Numbered from the stretch's first letter, positions 7,238-16,273 are shown. The stretch is 64,000 nucleotides of DNA from Ancylobacter koreensis (GCF_023016525.1 NZ_JALKCG010000001.1:372001-436000), one strand, 5' to 3'. Notes: generated from the sequence alone by a model not told the origin. Made by a program: numbers and translations.

Positions 7238-8725
7238 ATGACCATCAACGTGAATCCCGTCGCCGACATCATCACGCCGCTTCCCAAGCAGCTGCTGATC
7301 GACGGCAAGTTCGTCCCCTCGCTCTCCGGCAAGACCTTCAAGACCTTCAACCCGGCCACCGGCCAGGTGCTGGCCGAGGTGTCCGAGGGCGACGCCGCCG
7401 ACATCGACCTCGCGGTGGCCGCGGCGCAGCGCGCCTTCAACGGCCCGTGGAGCCGCTTCACCCCGTTCCAGCGCCAGGCGCTGCTGCTGCGCTTCGCCGA
7501 TCTCGTCGAGAAGCACTTCGAGACGCTCGCCCATATCGACGTGCTCGACATGGGCGCGCCGATCACCTCCATGTATGCCCGCCGTCAGCGCGCGCTCGGC
7601 CTGCCGCGCTTCTATGCCGGCATGTGCACGGTCATCGCCGGCGGCACGCTGCCCAACTCCATGCCCGGAGAGGTGTTCACCTACACGCTGAAGGAGCCGG
7701 TCGGCGTGGTCGGCGCCATCACGCCGTGGAACGCCCCGCTCACCTCGACCATCTGGAAGATCGCCCCGGTGCTGGCCACGGGCTGCACCATGGTGCTCAA
7801 GCCCGCCGAGGACGCGCCGCTCACCGCGCTGCGGCTCGGCGAACTGCTGCTGGAGGCGGGCGTGCCGGAAGGCGTCGTCAACATCGTGCCGGGCTTCGGC
7901 CACATCGCCGGCGACGCGCTGGCCCGCCACATGGACGTCGACAAGGTGGCCTTCACCGGCTCGGACGTCACCGGCCGCAAGGTCATCGAGGCCTCCAAGA
8001 GCAACATCAAGCGGGTGACGCTGGAGCTCGGCGGCAAGTCGCCGGACATCATCTTCGCCGACTGCGACATGGACGCCGCCGTCGCCGGCGCCGGCATGGG
8101 CGTGTTCGCCAATACCGGGCAGATCTGCTGCGCCGGCACGCGCCTGCTGATCCAGCGGCCGATCTACGAGGAATTCGTCTCGCGGGTCGCCGACTACGCG
8201 AAGTCGCTCAAGGTCGGCAACGGCCTCGACCCGGCGACGCAGATCGGCCCGGTGGTCAACGCCAAGCAGCTCGACCGCGTGTCGGGCTATATGGAGATCG
8301 GCCTCGGCGAGGGCGTCACCGCCGCCACCGGCGGCAAGCGCATCACCGAGGGCGCGCTGAAGGACGGCTATTTCTTCGAGCCGACCGTGCTTTCGGGCGT
8401 CACCAACGACATGCGCATCGCGCAGGAGGAGATCTTCGGCCCGGTCGCCGCCGCCATCCCCTTCGACACGCTGGAGGAAGCCGCCGCCATCGCCAACGAC
8501 ACGGTGTTCGGCCTCGGCGGCGGGGTGTGGACCTCGAACGTCACCACCGCCCATCGCATCGCCAAGGCGATCCGCGCCGGCACGGTGTGGATCAACAATT
8601 ATGGCGGGCTCGACCCGGTGGTGCCGTTCGGCGGCTACAAGACCAGCGGCTACGGGCGCGAATCCGGCGTCGAGCATCTCGACGCCTATCTCGAAACCAA
8701 GTCGGTGGTGCTGAAGCTGGGCTGA
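7238..8725 (+). CDS. Aldehyde dehydrogenase family protein, NAD(P)-dependent
   Basis: This 495-residue soluble ALDH oxidises an aldehyde to the acid. The general base Glu263 lies in TLELGGKSPD, the catalytic Cys297 in NTGQICCAGTR, the cofactor loop is FTGSDVTGRK and the substrate loop EEIFGPV. Family length is about 480-500. The frame extends upstream, but the ATG at 7238 follows the sigma-54 promoter directly and gives the normal ALDH N-terminus. A strong bidirectional terminator follows at 8752. In this island it is the likely sink for aldehydes made by the GMC and amine oxidoreductases. The specific aldehyde is unknown. Confidence 0.92.
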   Translation: MTINVNPVADIITPLPKQLLIDGKFVPSLSGKTFKTFNPATGQVLAEVSEGDAADIDLAVAAAQRAFNGPWSRFTPFQRQALLLRFADLVEKHFETLAHIDVLDMGAPITSMYARRQRALGLPRFYAGMCTVIAGGTLPNSMPGEVFTYTLKEPVGVVGAITPWNAPLTSTIWKIAPVLATGCTMVLKPAEDAPLTALRLGELLLEAGVPEGVVNIVPGFGHIAGDALARHMDVDKVAFTGSDVTGRKVIEASKSNIKRVTLELGGKSPDIIFADCDMDAAVAGAGMGVFANTGQICCAGTRLLIQRPIYEEFVSRVADYAKSLKVGNGLDPATQIGPVVNAKQLDRVSGYMEIGLGEGVTAATGGKRITEGALKDGYFFEPTVLSGVTNDMRIAQEEIFGPVAAAIPFDTLEEAAAIANDTVFGLGGGVWTSNVTTAHRIAKAIRAGTVWINNYGGLDPVVPFGGYKTSGYGRESGVEHLDAYLETKSVVLKLG

Positions 8726-8751
8726 GCGCCCGGCGCACCGCCGTGGGACCG

Positions 8752-8787
8752 AAAGGCCCGGCAGGCGCGACGCCCTGCCGGGCCTTT
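8752..8787. terminator. Bidirectional intrinsic terminator
   Basis: A 14-base perfect stem, AAAGGCCCGGCAGG at 8752-8765 pairing with CCTGCCGGGCCTTT at 8774-8787, encloses an 8-base loop. It sits between the convergent aldehyde dehydrogenase and MFS genes. The A and T ends let it act in both directions. Confidence 0.85.
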
Positions 8788-8800
8788 CCATATCGAGACG

Positions 8801-9979
8801 TCAGTGGCGGACGCCGCGCGGGATGACGAAGCGCACCGCCGCCGCGATCAGCAGCGCGCCGACGGTGAGCATGAGGAAGGCGGTGCGCATGCCGTGCGCA
8901 TGGGCCACGAAACCGATGACGGGTGGGCCGAACAGGCCGCCGCCATAGGCGATGGTCACGGTCATGGCGATGCCGGCATTGGGCGGGATGCCGGGCATGC
9001 GTCCGCTCAGCGAGAAGAAGATCGGCACGAGATTGGCGATGCCGAAGCCGGCAATGGCGAAGCCCGGCAGCGCCGCCAGCGTGGTCGGCGCCCAGACGAC
9101 GATGCCGACGCCCACGAAGGCGATGACGCCGGAGATCTGGATCGTGGCCACCGCGCCGAGGCCGCGCACGATGCGGTCGCCGAACAGCCGGCCGATGGTC
9201 ATCGCCACCGAGAAGGAGGCGACGCCATAGGCGGCGAGCGCCGGCGCCGTGGCGGTCGTCTGCACGAGATAGAGCGCGCCCCAGTCGATCAGCGCCAGCT
9301 CGATGACGAAGGACAATACGGTCAGGATGCCGATGCCCAGCATGGTGAGGTTGGGAAGCTGGAAGATCGTCCCGCCCGTCACCTCGCGCACATGCGCCTC
9401 CGGCAGCCAGAGCCACGGCACGGCGGCGAAGGCGAGCAGGCAGAGCACGAGGCTGGCGAGGCCGAGCCCGGCGGAAACGCTCAGCCCCAGCCCGATCAGC
9501 GCCCCGCCCGACAGCGCGCCGACCACGTTGCCGAGGCTGAAGAAGGCGTGCGCCGAGGACATGATCGGCCGGCCGAGCTCGCGCTCCAGCGCGGAGACGT
9601 GCGAGTTCATGCACACGTCGAGGAAGCCGAAGCACAGGCCGATGAAGAAGCCGGAGGCCGCCAGTATCGGCATGGTGACGCCGAGCGCCGGGCCGAAGGC
9701 GGCGGCGGCGAAGGCGACGCCCGACAGCGCGCCGGACCGCAGCGGCCCGAGGCGCGGGCGGAGCACCCCGGCCAGCGGCATGCCGCACAGGCAGCCGAGC
9801 GAGACGCACAGCAGCACGAGGCCGACCTGCGCGTCGTCGAGCCCGGCGCGGGCCTTGAGGATCGGGATATAGGTGGCCCAGACCGTCAGGCCGGAGCCGC
9901 CGACGAAGAAGATCAGGCTCACGGCAATCCGCGACGCGGCGAGCGCACGCTGCTCCCGCGCGGCGACCAGTTCACTCAT
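8801..9979 (-). CDS. MFS transporter
   Basis: This 392-residue inner-membrane carrier has about 12 hydrophobic segments. After a short charged N-terminus (MSELVAAREQR) the first segment is IAVSLIFFVGGSGLTVWATY. The FucP/sugar-like MFS features include a GMPLAGVLRPRLG loop and GFLDVCMNSHVSALE in segments 4-5. A candidate sigma-54 promoter lies 57 bases upstream on the same strand (10036-10051). That ties it to the island regulon as an importer of substrate or an exporter of an intermediate. The frame is open further upstream; the start was chosen for its GGGAAG ribosome site and typical MFS N-terminus. Confidence 0.87.
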   Translation of the reverse strand: MSELVAAREQRALAASRIAVSLIFFVGGSGLTVWATYIPILKARAGLDDAQVGLVLLCVSLGCLCGMPLAGVLRPRLGPLRSGALSGVAFAAAAFGPALGVTMPILAASGFFIGLCFGFLDVCMNSHVSALERELGRPIMSSAHAFFSLGNVVGALSGGALIGLGLSVSAGLGLASLVLCLLAFAAVPWLWLPEAHVREVTGGTIFQLPNLTMLGIGILTVLSFVIELALIDWGALYLVQTTATAPALAAYGVASFSVAMTIGRLFGDRIVRGLGAVATIQISGVIAFVGVGIVVWAPTTLAALPGFAIAGFGIANLVPIFFSLSGRMPGIPPNAGIAMTVTIAYGGGLFGPPVIGFVAHAHGMRTAFLMLTVGALLIAAAVRFVIPRGVRH

Positions 9980-10035
9980 TCTGCTTCCCAACCGACTGCG
10001 CGGGCGGCGATGCCGCCCCTTCTTCCGCCCGCACC

Positions 10036-10051
10036 GGCACAATGCATGCCA
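10036..10051 (-). promoter_or_regulatory. Candidate sigma-54 promoter for the MFS gene
   Basis: On the minus strand the sequence is TGGCATG-CATT-GTGCC. The -24 element is perfect and the GC of the -12 element is correctly spaced, with G for T at its first position. It is 57 bases upstream of the MFS ATG. Confidence 0.55.
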
Positions 10052-10214
10052 GCCCGGCGCCGACGCGGCGAGCGGCATGCCTACACCATCGCCGGCGCCG
10101 GGGAAGCCTGCGGAAACCCATGGGCGGGAGTTTCGTCTCGCCACGCGTCGCAGAATCTCAACCCGCGACGTGAGATCGGCCGGGGAATCGCGGAACGGCG
10201 CGGGCCCACCGGCA

Positions 10215-10230
10215 CGGACCGGAACTTGCT
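10215..10230 (+). promoter_or_regulatory. Weak candidate sigma-54 promoter for the first GMC gene
   Basis: CGGACCG-GAAC-TTGCT has the GG and GC dinucleotides at the exact sigma-54 spacing and a perfect -12 element. Its -24 element matches TGGCACG at only four of seven positions. It is 78 bases upstream of the ATG at 10308. Confidence 0.4.
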
Positions 10231-10307
10231 ACGGGCCGCCGCACCCGCTCCCCGGTCCCGTTGACGGGCGAGCGCGGACCTGACGGCGGTGCGTGGCGGA
10301 GAAGAAG

Positions 10308-11915
10308 ATGCGTGAGCGCGGCTATGACTATGTGATCGTCGGCGGCGGCTCGGCCGGCTGCGTGCTCGCCGCAAGGCTGTCGGAGGACCCCGCCGTCTCG
10401 GTGCTGCTGCTGGAGGAGGGTCCCCGCGATCTCTCGCCCTACATCCACATCCCCGCCATGGTCTACAAGACCGCGACCGGCGCGCTGCTCCAGCGCGTGC
10501 CGTGGGAGCCGGCGAACGGCGCCTCGGGCGGCGTGGCGGCGCCGCACATGGTGCAGGCGCGCGTGCTCGGCGGCGGCTCCTCGGTCAACGGCATGGTCTA
10601 TGTGCGCGGCATACCGGGCGATTTCGACGCCTGGGCGGCGCAGGGGGCGGAAGGCTGGGACTATGCCGGCGTGCTGCCCTACTTCAGGCGGGCGGAGAGC
10701 AATGACAGCTTCGGCGGCGCCGCCCACGGCACGGAAGGTCCGCTCTGGGTGTCGAGCCAGCCGGCGCCGCACCCGTTGACCAAGGCGTGGCTGAAGGCCT
10801 GCCAGGAATTCGGCATCCCGCCGGTGGTCGACTTCAATGGCGGCGTGCAGACCGGCTGCGGCGTCTACCAGATCACCGCCCGCAACGGCCGGCGCGCCTC
10901 CACCGCCGTCACCTATCTCAGGCCCGCGCGCCGACGGGCGAACCTCACCGTCCGCACCGGCTGCCGGGCGAGCCGCGTGCGGATCGAGAAGGGGCACGCC
11001 GCCGGGGTGGACTATGCGCGCGGCGCCCGGCGGGAGAGCGTGCGAGCGCGCGAGGTGATCCTCTGCGCCGGCGCCATCCAGTCGCCGCGCCTGCTGCTGC
11101 AATCGGGCATCGGCCCGGCCGATCATCTGCGCCGGGTGGGTGTCGAGGTGGCGCACGACCTGCCCGGCGTCGGGCGTGGTCTGCAGGACCATATGGACGT
11201 CTATCTCGTGCACGAACTCGCCGGCACGGAGAGCTACGACGTCTATCGCCGATTCCACCGCAAGATCGGCGCCGGGCTGCACTGGCTGCTGTTCCGGCGC
11301 GGGCCGCTGTGCTCGAACCTGATCGAGGGCGGCGCCTTCTGGTGGGGCGACCGGGAGCTGGCCGACCCGAACCTGCAGTTCCACTTCCTGCCCGGCACCG
11401 GCATCGAGGAGGGCGTGCAGCCGGCCGCCAGCGGCTGCGGCTCGACGCTGAACATCTGCCTGACGCGCCCGCGCTCGCGCGGCGTGGTGGAGCTGACGTC
11501 GAGCGACCCCTTCGCGCCGCTGCGGGTGGCGCCGAACTATTTCGGCGACCCCTACGACCTCGACTGCATGGCGGAAGGCATTCGGCTCGGTCAGGAGATC
11601 ATGGCGCAGCCCTCCATCGCCCGCTTCGTCGCCCGCGAGCAGCTTCCCGGCGCGCCGCTGCGCACGGCCGAGGAGCGCCGCGCCTATGTGCTCTCCCGCG
11701 CGCAGGGCGCGCTGCACCCGGTCGGCACCTGCCGTGTCGGGGCGGACGCGATGGCGGTGGTCGATCCCGCCCTGCGGGTGCGCGGCATCGAGGGGCTGCG
11801 CGTGGCCGACGCCTCGATCATGCCCTCCACCCCCTCGGGCAACACCAATGCGGCCACCATCATGGTGGCGGAGAAGGCGGCCGACCTGATCCGCGGCCGG
11901 CAGCCGGCGGGCTGA
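10308..11915 (+). CDS. GMC family FAD-dependent oxidoreductase (choline/alcohol dehydrogenase-like), copy 1
   Basis: This 535-residue flavoprotein begins MRERGYDYVIVGGGSAGCVLAARLSE, with the GXGXXG FAD motif at the N-terminus. It has the GMC signature around VLGGGSSVNGMVYVRG. The catalytic His is near residue 470 in ALHPVGTCRVG, with the second active-site Asn in SGNTNAAT. The ATG at 10308 is preferred over an in-frame GTG at 10293 because GGAG sits seven bases before it. It should oxidise a primary alcohol to an aldehyde. It is a close paralogue of the GMC protein at 19441 (shared AFWWGD, LTKAWLKACQEFG-like and RPRSRG segments). It has no signal peptide. Confidence 0.9.
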   Translation: MRERGYDYVIVGGGSAGCVLAARLSEDPAVSVLLLEEGPRDLSPYIHIPAMVYKTATGALLQRVPWEPANGASGGVAAPHMVQARVLGGGSSVNGMVYVRGIPGDFDAWAAQGAEGWDYAGVLPYFRRAESNDSFGGAAHGTEGPLWVSSQPAPHPLTKAWLKACQEFGIPPVVDFNGGVQTGCGVYQITARNGRRASTAVTYLRPARRRANLTVRTGCRASRVRIEKGHAAGVDYARGARRESVRAREVILCAGAIQSPRLLLQSGIGPADHLRRVGVEVAHDLPGVGRGLQDHMDVYLVHELAGTESYDVYRRFHRKIGAGLHWLLFRRGPLCSNLIEGGAFWWGDRELADPNLQFHFLPGTGIEEGVQPAASGCGSTLNICLTRPRSRGVVELTSSDPFAPLRVAPNYFGDPYDLDCMAEGIRLGQEIMAQPSIARFVAREQLPGAPLRTAEERRAYVLSRAQGALHPVGTCRVGADAMAVVDPALRVRGIEGLRVADASIMPSTPSGNTNAATIMVAEKAADLIRGRQPAG

Positions 11916-11953
11916 TGCGCGGCCGCCCGCGTTTCACGTCTGTCCGTCGCGCC

Positions 11954-11981
11954 GTGAGACTCCCCTGCGACAGCAATCTCA
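11954..11981. promoter_or_regulatory. Candidate activator half-sites upstream of ABC importer 1
   Basis: GTGAGAC at 11954-11960 and ATCTCA at 11976-11981 are two divergently oriented half-sites of the island's TCTCA/TGAGA motif. They lie 65-92 bases upstream of the sigma-54 promoter at 12046. Confidence 0.4.
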
Positions 11982-12045
11982 GCGGCGGCGGGGGGTAATA
12001 TGCTAAGGCATTGATCCTGATATGAAATATATCGATGAGCGGCGC

Positions 12046-12061
12046 TGGCATGCCTCTTGCT
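12046..12061 (+). promoter_or_regulatory. Sigma-54 promoter for ABC importer 1
   Basis: TGGCATG-CCTC-TTGCT is a full match to the -24/-12 consensus, 59 bases upstream of the substrate-binding protein ATG. The preceding 45 bases are AT-rich (GATCCTGATATGAAATAT) and could bend easily or bind IHF; no IHF consensus is claimed. Confidence 0.85.
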
Positions 12062-12120
12062 GACCCATCACCCGAAAGTCGCGGCCCGAAATCACGCAGG
12101 CTCACAGCAAGGGGAACAGC

Positions 12121-13293
12121 ATGGTCGACAAGCCTATCGCGCGCCCGTTCGGGAGTGCCAATATCCTTCGCAACGACATCCTGTCCCGCCGCGACTTCCT
12201 CGGAACGTCGCTGGCGCTCGGCGCGGGCGTCGCGGCCGGCGCCACGCTGGGCGCCTGGCCGGGACCGGCGGCGGCCGCCGGCGGCGACCTCAAGATCATG
12301 GCCTGGGAAGGCTTCACCCTCGACAACGAGCTCAAGGGCTGGCGCGAGAAGAACGGCGTGCAGGTGGACGCCGCCATCATCAGCACGCAGGACGACGTCC
12401 ACGCCAAGCTGATCGGCTCCAACCCGGTGCGCCTCGACCTCGCCGAGTACTCGCAGGGCTTCGAGAAGTTCTATGTCGACGAGCTGAAGATCGTGAAGCC
12501 GGTCGACATTGCCAAGGTGCCGAACTTCACGCCCGCGAACATCTATCCCGAATTCTACGAGGCGCCGACCTGGTACTGGAACGGCACCCATTTCGCCGTG
12601 CCGTGGATCTGGGGCCTCAACGCCCTCGTCTACAACCCCGCGATGACCAAGCCGATCACCTCCTACAAGGACCTGCTGGCGCCGGAGCTGAAGGGCAAGC
12701 TGACCTTCTGCGACGACACCATCGCTACCTGGCCGATGATCGCCCGCCTCGCCGGCTTCGGGCCGAAATTCCCGAACCTGACCAAGGAAGAGTTCAAGAC
12801 CGCCTTCGAGGGCCTCGGCCCCTATCGCGACCAGTGCCGCGTCTTCGGCTCGTCGAACGGCGACGTCATCTCGCTCTTCGCCTCCGGCGAGATCGCCGCC
12901 TGCTTCTCCGTGTGGAGCGGCACGCCGGTGGAGACCGCCAAGCGCGGCGTGAAGACGGTCTACACCGTCCCCGCCGAAGGCGCGGTGATGTGGTGCGACG
13001 CCTGGTTCATCCCGATCAGCGTTGGCAACCTCGACGCCGCCTACGGCTTCATGAACGAGGCGGTCGCCGCCAAGCCGCAGGCCGAGGTGGCAAAGGCGGT
13101 CAATGGCGGCGCCGTCAACAAGCACGCGCCGGCCCTGATGGATGCCGACACCAAGGCGCTGTTCGATTACAGCAACCTGCCGCAGGTCTTCGCCAAGTCG
13201 CCTCTGCAGGGCCAGCCGCCGCGCGTCTCGGACACCTACGCCACCTATGACGAGTGGACCCAGGCCTGGACCGACTTCAAGTCCTCGTTCTGA
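12121..13293 (+). CDS. ABC transporter substrate-binding protein, polyamine (PotD-like) type, importer 1
   Basis: This 390-residue periplasmic protein is exported by the Tat route: SRRDFLG at residues 22-28 is followed by a hydrophobic stretch and an Ala-rich cleavage region near residue 50. The mature part (LKIMAWEGFTLDNELKGWREKNG onward) has the family-1 extracellular solute-binding fold of spermidine/putrescine binders. It is first in an operon with two permeases and an ATPase. A canonical sigma-54 promoter lies 59 bases before the ATG. By family it would bind a cationic amine-like solute; the true ligand is unknown. Confidence 0.9.
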   Translation: MVDKPIARPFGSANILRNDILSRRDFLGTSLALGAGVAAGATLGAWPGPAAAAGGDLKIMAWEGFTLDNELKGWREKNGVQVDAAIISTQDDVHAKLIGSNPVRLDLAEYSQGFEKFYVDELKIVKPVDIAKVPNFTPANIYPEFYEAPTWYWNGTHFAVPWIWGLNALVYNPAMTKPITSYKDLLAPELKGKLTFCDDTIATWPMIARLAGFGPKFPNLTKEEFKTAFEGLGPYRDQCRVFGSSNGDVISLFASGEIAACFSVWSGTPVETAKRGVKTVYTVPAEGAVMWCDAWFIPISVGNLDAAYGFMNEAVAAKPQAEVAKAVNGGAVNKHAPALMDADTKALFDYSNLPQVFAKSPLQGQPPRVSDTYATYDEWTQAWTDFKSSF

Positions 13294-13327
13294 CCCGCGC
13301 CGGCGCCTTTCGGAGATTGTGTTGGGA

Positions 13328-14200
13328 ATGATGAAGATCAGCCGTCAAGAACGGATGGGGCTCGGCCTTGTGGCCCCGTCCTTCTTCTTCCTCCTCGTCT
13401 TCTTCATCATTCCCGCCATCCTTCTCTTCGTGTGCAGCTTCTGGATGGCGCAGGCGTTCCGGCTGATCCCGGCCTTCACCTTCGACAATTACGCCCGCGC
13501 GCTGTCCAACACGGGCTTCTATTTCCTGACGTGGAACGCGCTGAAGAACGGGCTGTGCACGGCGGTGCTCACCGTCGTGCTCAGCTTTCCCGCAGCCTAT
13601 TTCATCGTCTACCGCACGCGCGGGAACCTGCTGTTCTACCTGATCCTGGTCTCGTGGTTCTCCAGCTACCTCGTGCGCATCTATGCCTGGCGGGTGATCC
13701 TCGGCTCCAACGGGCTGATCAACACCACGCTGATGCAGCTCGGGCTCATCGACCAGCCGCTCGAAATGCTGCTGTTCAGCCCCTTCGCGACCATCGTGAC
13801 GCTGACCCACATCATGCTGCCCTTCGGCCTGCTGCTGCTGGTCTCGGCGCTGCGCGACGTGAAGAAGGAATATGTCGAGGCGGCGCGCGATCTCGGCGCC
13901 AGCCAGACCGAGGTGCTGACCCGGGTGATCCTGCCCATGTGCTACAAGGGCGTGGTCGGTGCCTTCATGTTCACCTTCGTGATCTCGGCGGGCGATTTCG
14001 TCACCCCCCAGTTGCTGGGCGGGCGCGACGGCATGACGACGGGCATTCTCATCGCCAACCAGTTCAGGACCGCCGGCAACTGGCCGTTCGGCGCCGCCAT
14101 GGCCTTCCTGCTGCTGGCCGCCTTCCTCGTCGTCTATCTCGGCTTCGTGCGCCTGCTCGATCTTCTGCGGCTCGCCCCGGGCCGCCGGTTCCACGATTGA
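13328..14200 (+). CDS. ABC transporter permease (PotB-like), importer 1
   Basis: This inner-membrane permease of 290 residues has six predicted helices. The EAA loop is VEAARDLGASQTEVLTRVILPM at about residues 180-201, where the ATPase docks. The start is uncertain: GTG 13319, TTG 13322, ATG 13328 and ATG 13331 are all in frame after GGAG at 13312-13315. The ATG at 13328 is listed because the residues MMKISRQERMG lead directly into the first helix. It lies 34 bases after the substrate-binding protein gene and pairs with the next permease. Confidence 0.88.
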   Translation: MMKISRQERMGLGLVAPSFFFLLVFFIIPAILLFVCSFWMAQAFRLIPAFTFDNYARALSNTGFYFLTWNALKNGLCTAVLTVVLSFPAAYFIVYRTRGNLLFYLILVSWFSSYLVRIYAWRVILGSNGLINTTLMQLGLIDQPLEMLLFSPFATIVTLTHIMLPFGLLLLVSALRDVKKEYVEAARDLGASQTEVLTRVILPMCYKGVVGAFMFTFVISAGDFVTPQLLGGRDGMTTGILIANQFRTAGNWPFGAAMAFLLLAAFLVVYLGFVRLLDLLRLAPGRRFHD

Positions 14201-14231
14201 GACGCGCCGTCTCGCCGCGCACGGAGGTCTC

Positions 14232-15026
14232 ATGCTGAGATTCTATGTCTGGCTCTATGTGGCGTTCCTCTACGCGCCCATCGCCATCATCACCCTGTTC
14301 AGCTTCCACTCCTCCGCCAGCCTCACCTTTCCCTTTGAGGGGGTGAGCCTGCGCTGGTACGCCAAGATCTTCTCCGACACGACCTTCCTGAACTCGCTGA
14401 CCAACAGCCTGATCGTCGGGGCGAGCACGGCGGCCGTCACCACCGTGCTCGGCTCGCTGACCGCGCTCGGCCTCGCGCGGCTGAAGGGGCGCATCCAGAC
14501 CGTGTTCGGCCTGCTCGCCTTCGGCCCGGTGGCGCTGCCGGGCCTGTTCCTCGGCATCGCGCTGGTCATGCTGTTCTCGCAGGTCGGGCTGCAGCGCTCG
14601 CTGGTCACGGTGACCATCGCGCATGTGCTGTTCACCCTGCCCTTCTTCATCGAGGCGGTGCGCTCGCGCATCGAATATTTCGACCTCTCGCTGGAAGAGG
14701 CCGCGCGCGATCTCGGTGCCACGCCCCTGCAGAGCTTCCGGCTGGTGACGCTGCCGATCATCGGCCCCACCATCGGCGGCGCGGCGATCCTCTCCTTCGC
14801 GCTCTCCTTCGACGAGTTCATCATCACCGTCTTCGTCAGCGGCAACGAGACCACCCTGCCGCTCACCATCTGGTCGATGATGCGCCGCGCCGTGAGCCCG
14901 GACATCAACGCCGCCTCCGTCATCTCCCTCGGCCTGTCGATCGGGCTGATCCTGATTGGCGGCCTGCTGGTCTGGTACCAGCGCCGCCTCGCCCTCAGCG
15001 CCCGCGCGAAGGACCTCGAAACATGA
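14232..15026 (+). CDS. ABC transporter permease (PotC-like), importer 1
   Basis: This 264-residue inner-membrane permease has six helices. The N-terminal segment is LRFYVWLYVAFLYAPIAIITLFSFHSS and the EAA loop LEEAARDLGATPLQSFRLVTLP. It forms the transmembrane heterodimer with the PotB-like protein upstream (31-base gap). Its stop overlaps the ATPase start by four bases (ATGA), showing translational coupling. Confidence 0.9.
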   Translation: MLRFYVWLYVAFLYAPIAIITLFSFHSSASLTFPFEGVSLRWYAKIFSDTTFLNSLTNSLIVGASTAAVTTVLGSLTALGLARLKGRIQTVFGLLAFGPVALPGLFLGIALVMLFSQVGLQRSLVTVTIAHVLFTLPFFIEAVRSRIEYFDLSLEEAARDLGATPLQSFRLVTLPIIGPTIGGAAILSFALSFDEFIITVFVSGNETTLPLTIWSMMRRAVSPDINAASVISLGLSIGLILIGGLLVWYQRRLALSARAKDLET

Positions 15027-16117
15027 GCACCCCGAACATCGTCGAACTGTATGGAGTGACCAAGGCGTTCGGCGCGCTCACCGTCCTGCACGACATCGAC
15101 CTCGGCATACGCGAGGGCGAGATCCTGACGCTGCTCGGCCCTTCCGGCTGCGGCAAGACCACGCTGATGCGCATCATCGCCGGCTTCGAGGCGACCACGC
15201 ACGGGCGCGTCACCATCAAGGGCTCGGACGTCTCCTACCTGCCGCCGGACAAGCGGCCGGTGAACATGGTGTTCCAGCGCTACGCGTTGTTCCCCCATCT
15301 CGACGTGTTCGACAACGTGGCCTTCGGCCTGCGGCTGAAGAAATGGCCGAAGGAGCGGGTGCGCGAGGCGGTGCAGCACATGCTGCATCTCGTGCAGCTC
15401 GACGACTATGGCAGCCGCTGGATCCACGAGCTTTCCGGCGGGCAGGCGCAGCGCGTGGCGCTGGCGCGCGCGCTGGTCAACGCGCCTTCCGTGCTGCTGC
15501 TCGACGAGCCGCTGGCGGCGCTCGACCTGAAGATCCGCCACCACATGCTGGCCGAGCTCAAGCGCATCCACCAGGAGACCGGCACGACCTTCATCTACGT
15601 CACGCACGACCAGGACGAGGCGACCATCCTGTCCGACCGCATCGTGCTGATGAACAAGGGCTGCATCGAGCAGATCGGCACGCCGGAGGAGATGTACGCC
15701 CATCCCGGCTCGCTGTTCTGCGCCCGCTTTCTCGGCGAGACCAACATCCTCTCCGGCGCGGTGAGCGCCACCGATTCCGAGGCGACCTTCGTGAATGTCG
15801 GCCCCGGCACGGCCAAGGTGCCCGCCAACGGCACCGCCGTGCTGCTCGGCCAGTCGGTCTCGCTCGCCATCCGGCCGGAGGCGCTGCAGGTCGCCCGCAT
15901 CGGCGCCGGGGAGGCCGCGCCCGAGGGGGTGAACGCGCTGGAGGGCGTGGTCGACGACGTCGTCTTCATGGGCAGCCGCGTCGTCTATTCGATCCGCACC
16001 CCCATCGAGACCATCAAGTACCAGGAAACCCGCTCGCTCGACGGCAGCATGCTGGCCAGAGGCGAGCGCGTGCGGGCGAGCTGGCGGCCGGAAGCGGCGG
16101 TGCTGCTCACGCGCTGA
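15023..16117 (+). CDS. ABC transporter ATP-binding protein (PotA-like), importer 1
   Basis: This 364-residue cytoplasmic ATPase energises importer 1. It shows Walker A GPSGCGKTT near residue 39, the Q-loop VFQRYALFPH, the signature LSGGQAQRVALARAL, Walker B VLLLDEPLAALD and the H-loop VTHDQDEA. Residues from about 240 form the TOBE (OB-fold) regulatory domain typical of polyamine and sugar importers. It is the last gene of the importer 1 operon; 140 bases follow before the next sigma-54 promoter. Confidence 0.92.
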   Translation: MSTPNIVELYGVTKAFGALTVLHDIDLGIREGEILTLLGPSGCGKTTLMRIIAGFEATTHGRVTIKGSDVSYLPPDKRPVNMVFQRYALFPHLDVFDNVAFGLRLKKWPKERVREAVQHMLHLVQLDDYGSRWIHELSGGQAQRVALARALVNAPSVLLLDEPLAALDLKIRHHMLAELKRIHQETGTTFIYVTHDQDEATILSDRIVLMNKGCIEQIGTPEEMYAHPGSLFCARFLGETNILSGAVSATDSEATFVNVGPGTAKVPANGTAVLLGQSVSLAIRPEALQVARIGAGEAAPEGVNALEGVVDDVVFMGSRVVYSIRTPIETIKYQETRSLDGSMLARGERVRASWRPEAAVLLTR

Positions 16118-16155
16118 GTGCGCGCCGGGTCGCGACGGCCCGCGCGCTCGCGCGG

Positions 16156-16194
16156 TCTCACCGGCGCGAAAAATCTCACGCGCCGGACGTCTCA
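16156..16194. promoter_or_regulatory. Triple TCTCA repeat upstream of the LLM1 operon
   Basis: Three same-direction copies, GTCTCA at 16155-16160, ATCTCA at 16173-16178 and GTCTCA at 16189-16194, lie 64-103 bases upstream of the sigma-54 promoter at 16258. The first has a partial right half (TCTCA-CCGG-CGCGA). They look like activator half-sites. Confidence 0.45.
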
Positions 16195-16257
16195 ACGTCC
16201 CGGCGCCGGAAGCCTGACTATCCTGAAATATCGTTGATTCTAAAGATTTTTCGGCGC

Positions 16258-16273
16258 TGGCACGGCGATTGCG
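16258..16273 (+). promoter_or_regulatory. Sigma-54 promoter for the LLM1-RidA-amine oxidoreductase-GMC operon
   Basis: TGGCACG-GCGA-TTGCG matches the consensus fully. It is preceded by an AT-rich stretch (TTGATTCTAAAGATTTTT) unusual for this genome and lies 113 bases upstream of the LLM1 ATG. Confidence 0.85.

Larger units (their letters stand above)
9980..10307. promoter_or_regulatory. Divergent control region between MFS and first GMC gene
   Basis: This 328-base gap carries no credible gene. It holds an outward candidate sigma-54 promoter on each strand (10036-10051 minus, 10215-10230 plus). Between them are inverted half-sites ATCTCA at 10155-10160 and TGAGAT at 10171-10176 (10-base spacer), plus a GTCTC at 10135-10139. 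The layout mirrors the flavin reductase/aldehyde dehydrogenase gap. Confidence 0.5.

Noticed and set aside
16118..16257. The GC-rich CGCGCTCGCGCGG stretch after importer 1 as a terminator
   Set aside because: It can fold, but it has no T tail and overlaps the repeat array that precedes the LLM1 promoter.
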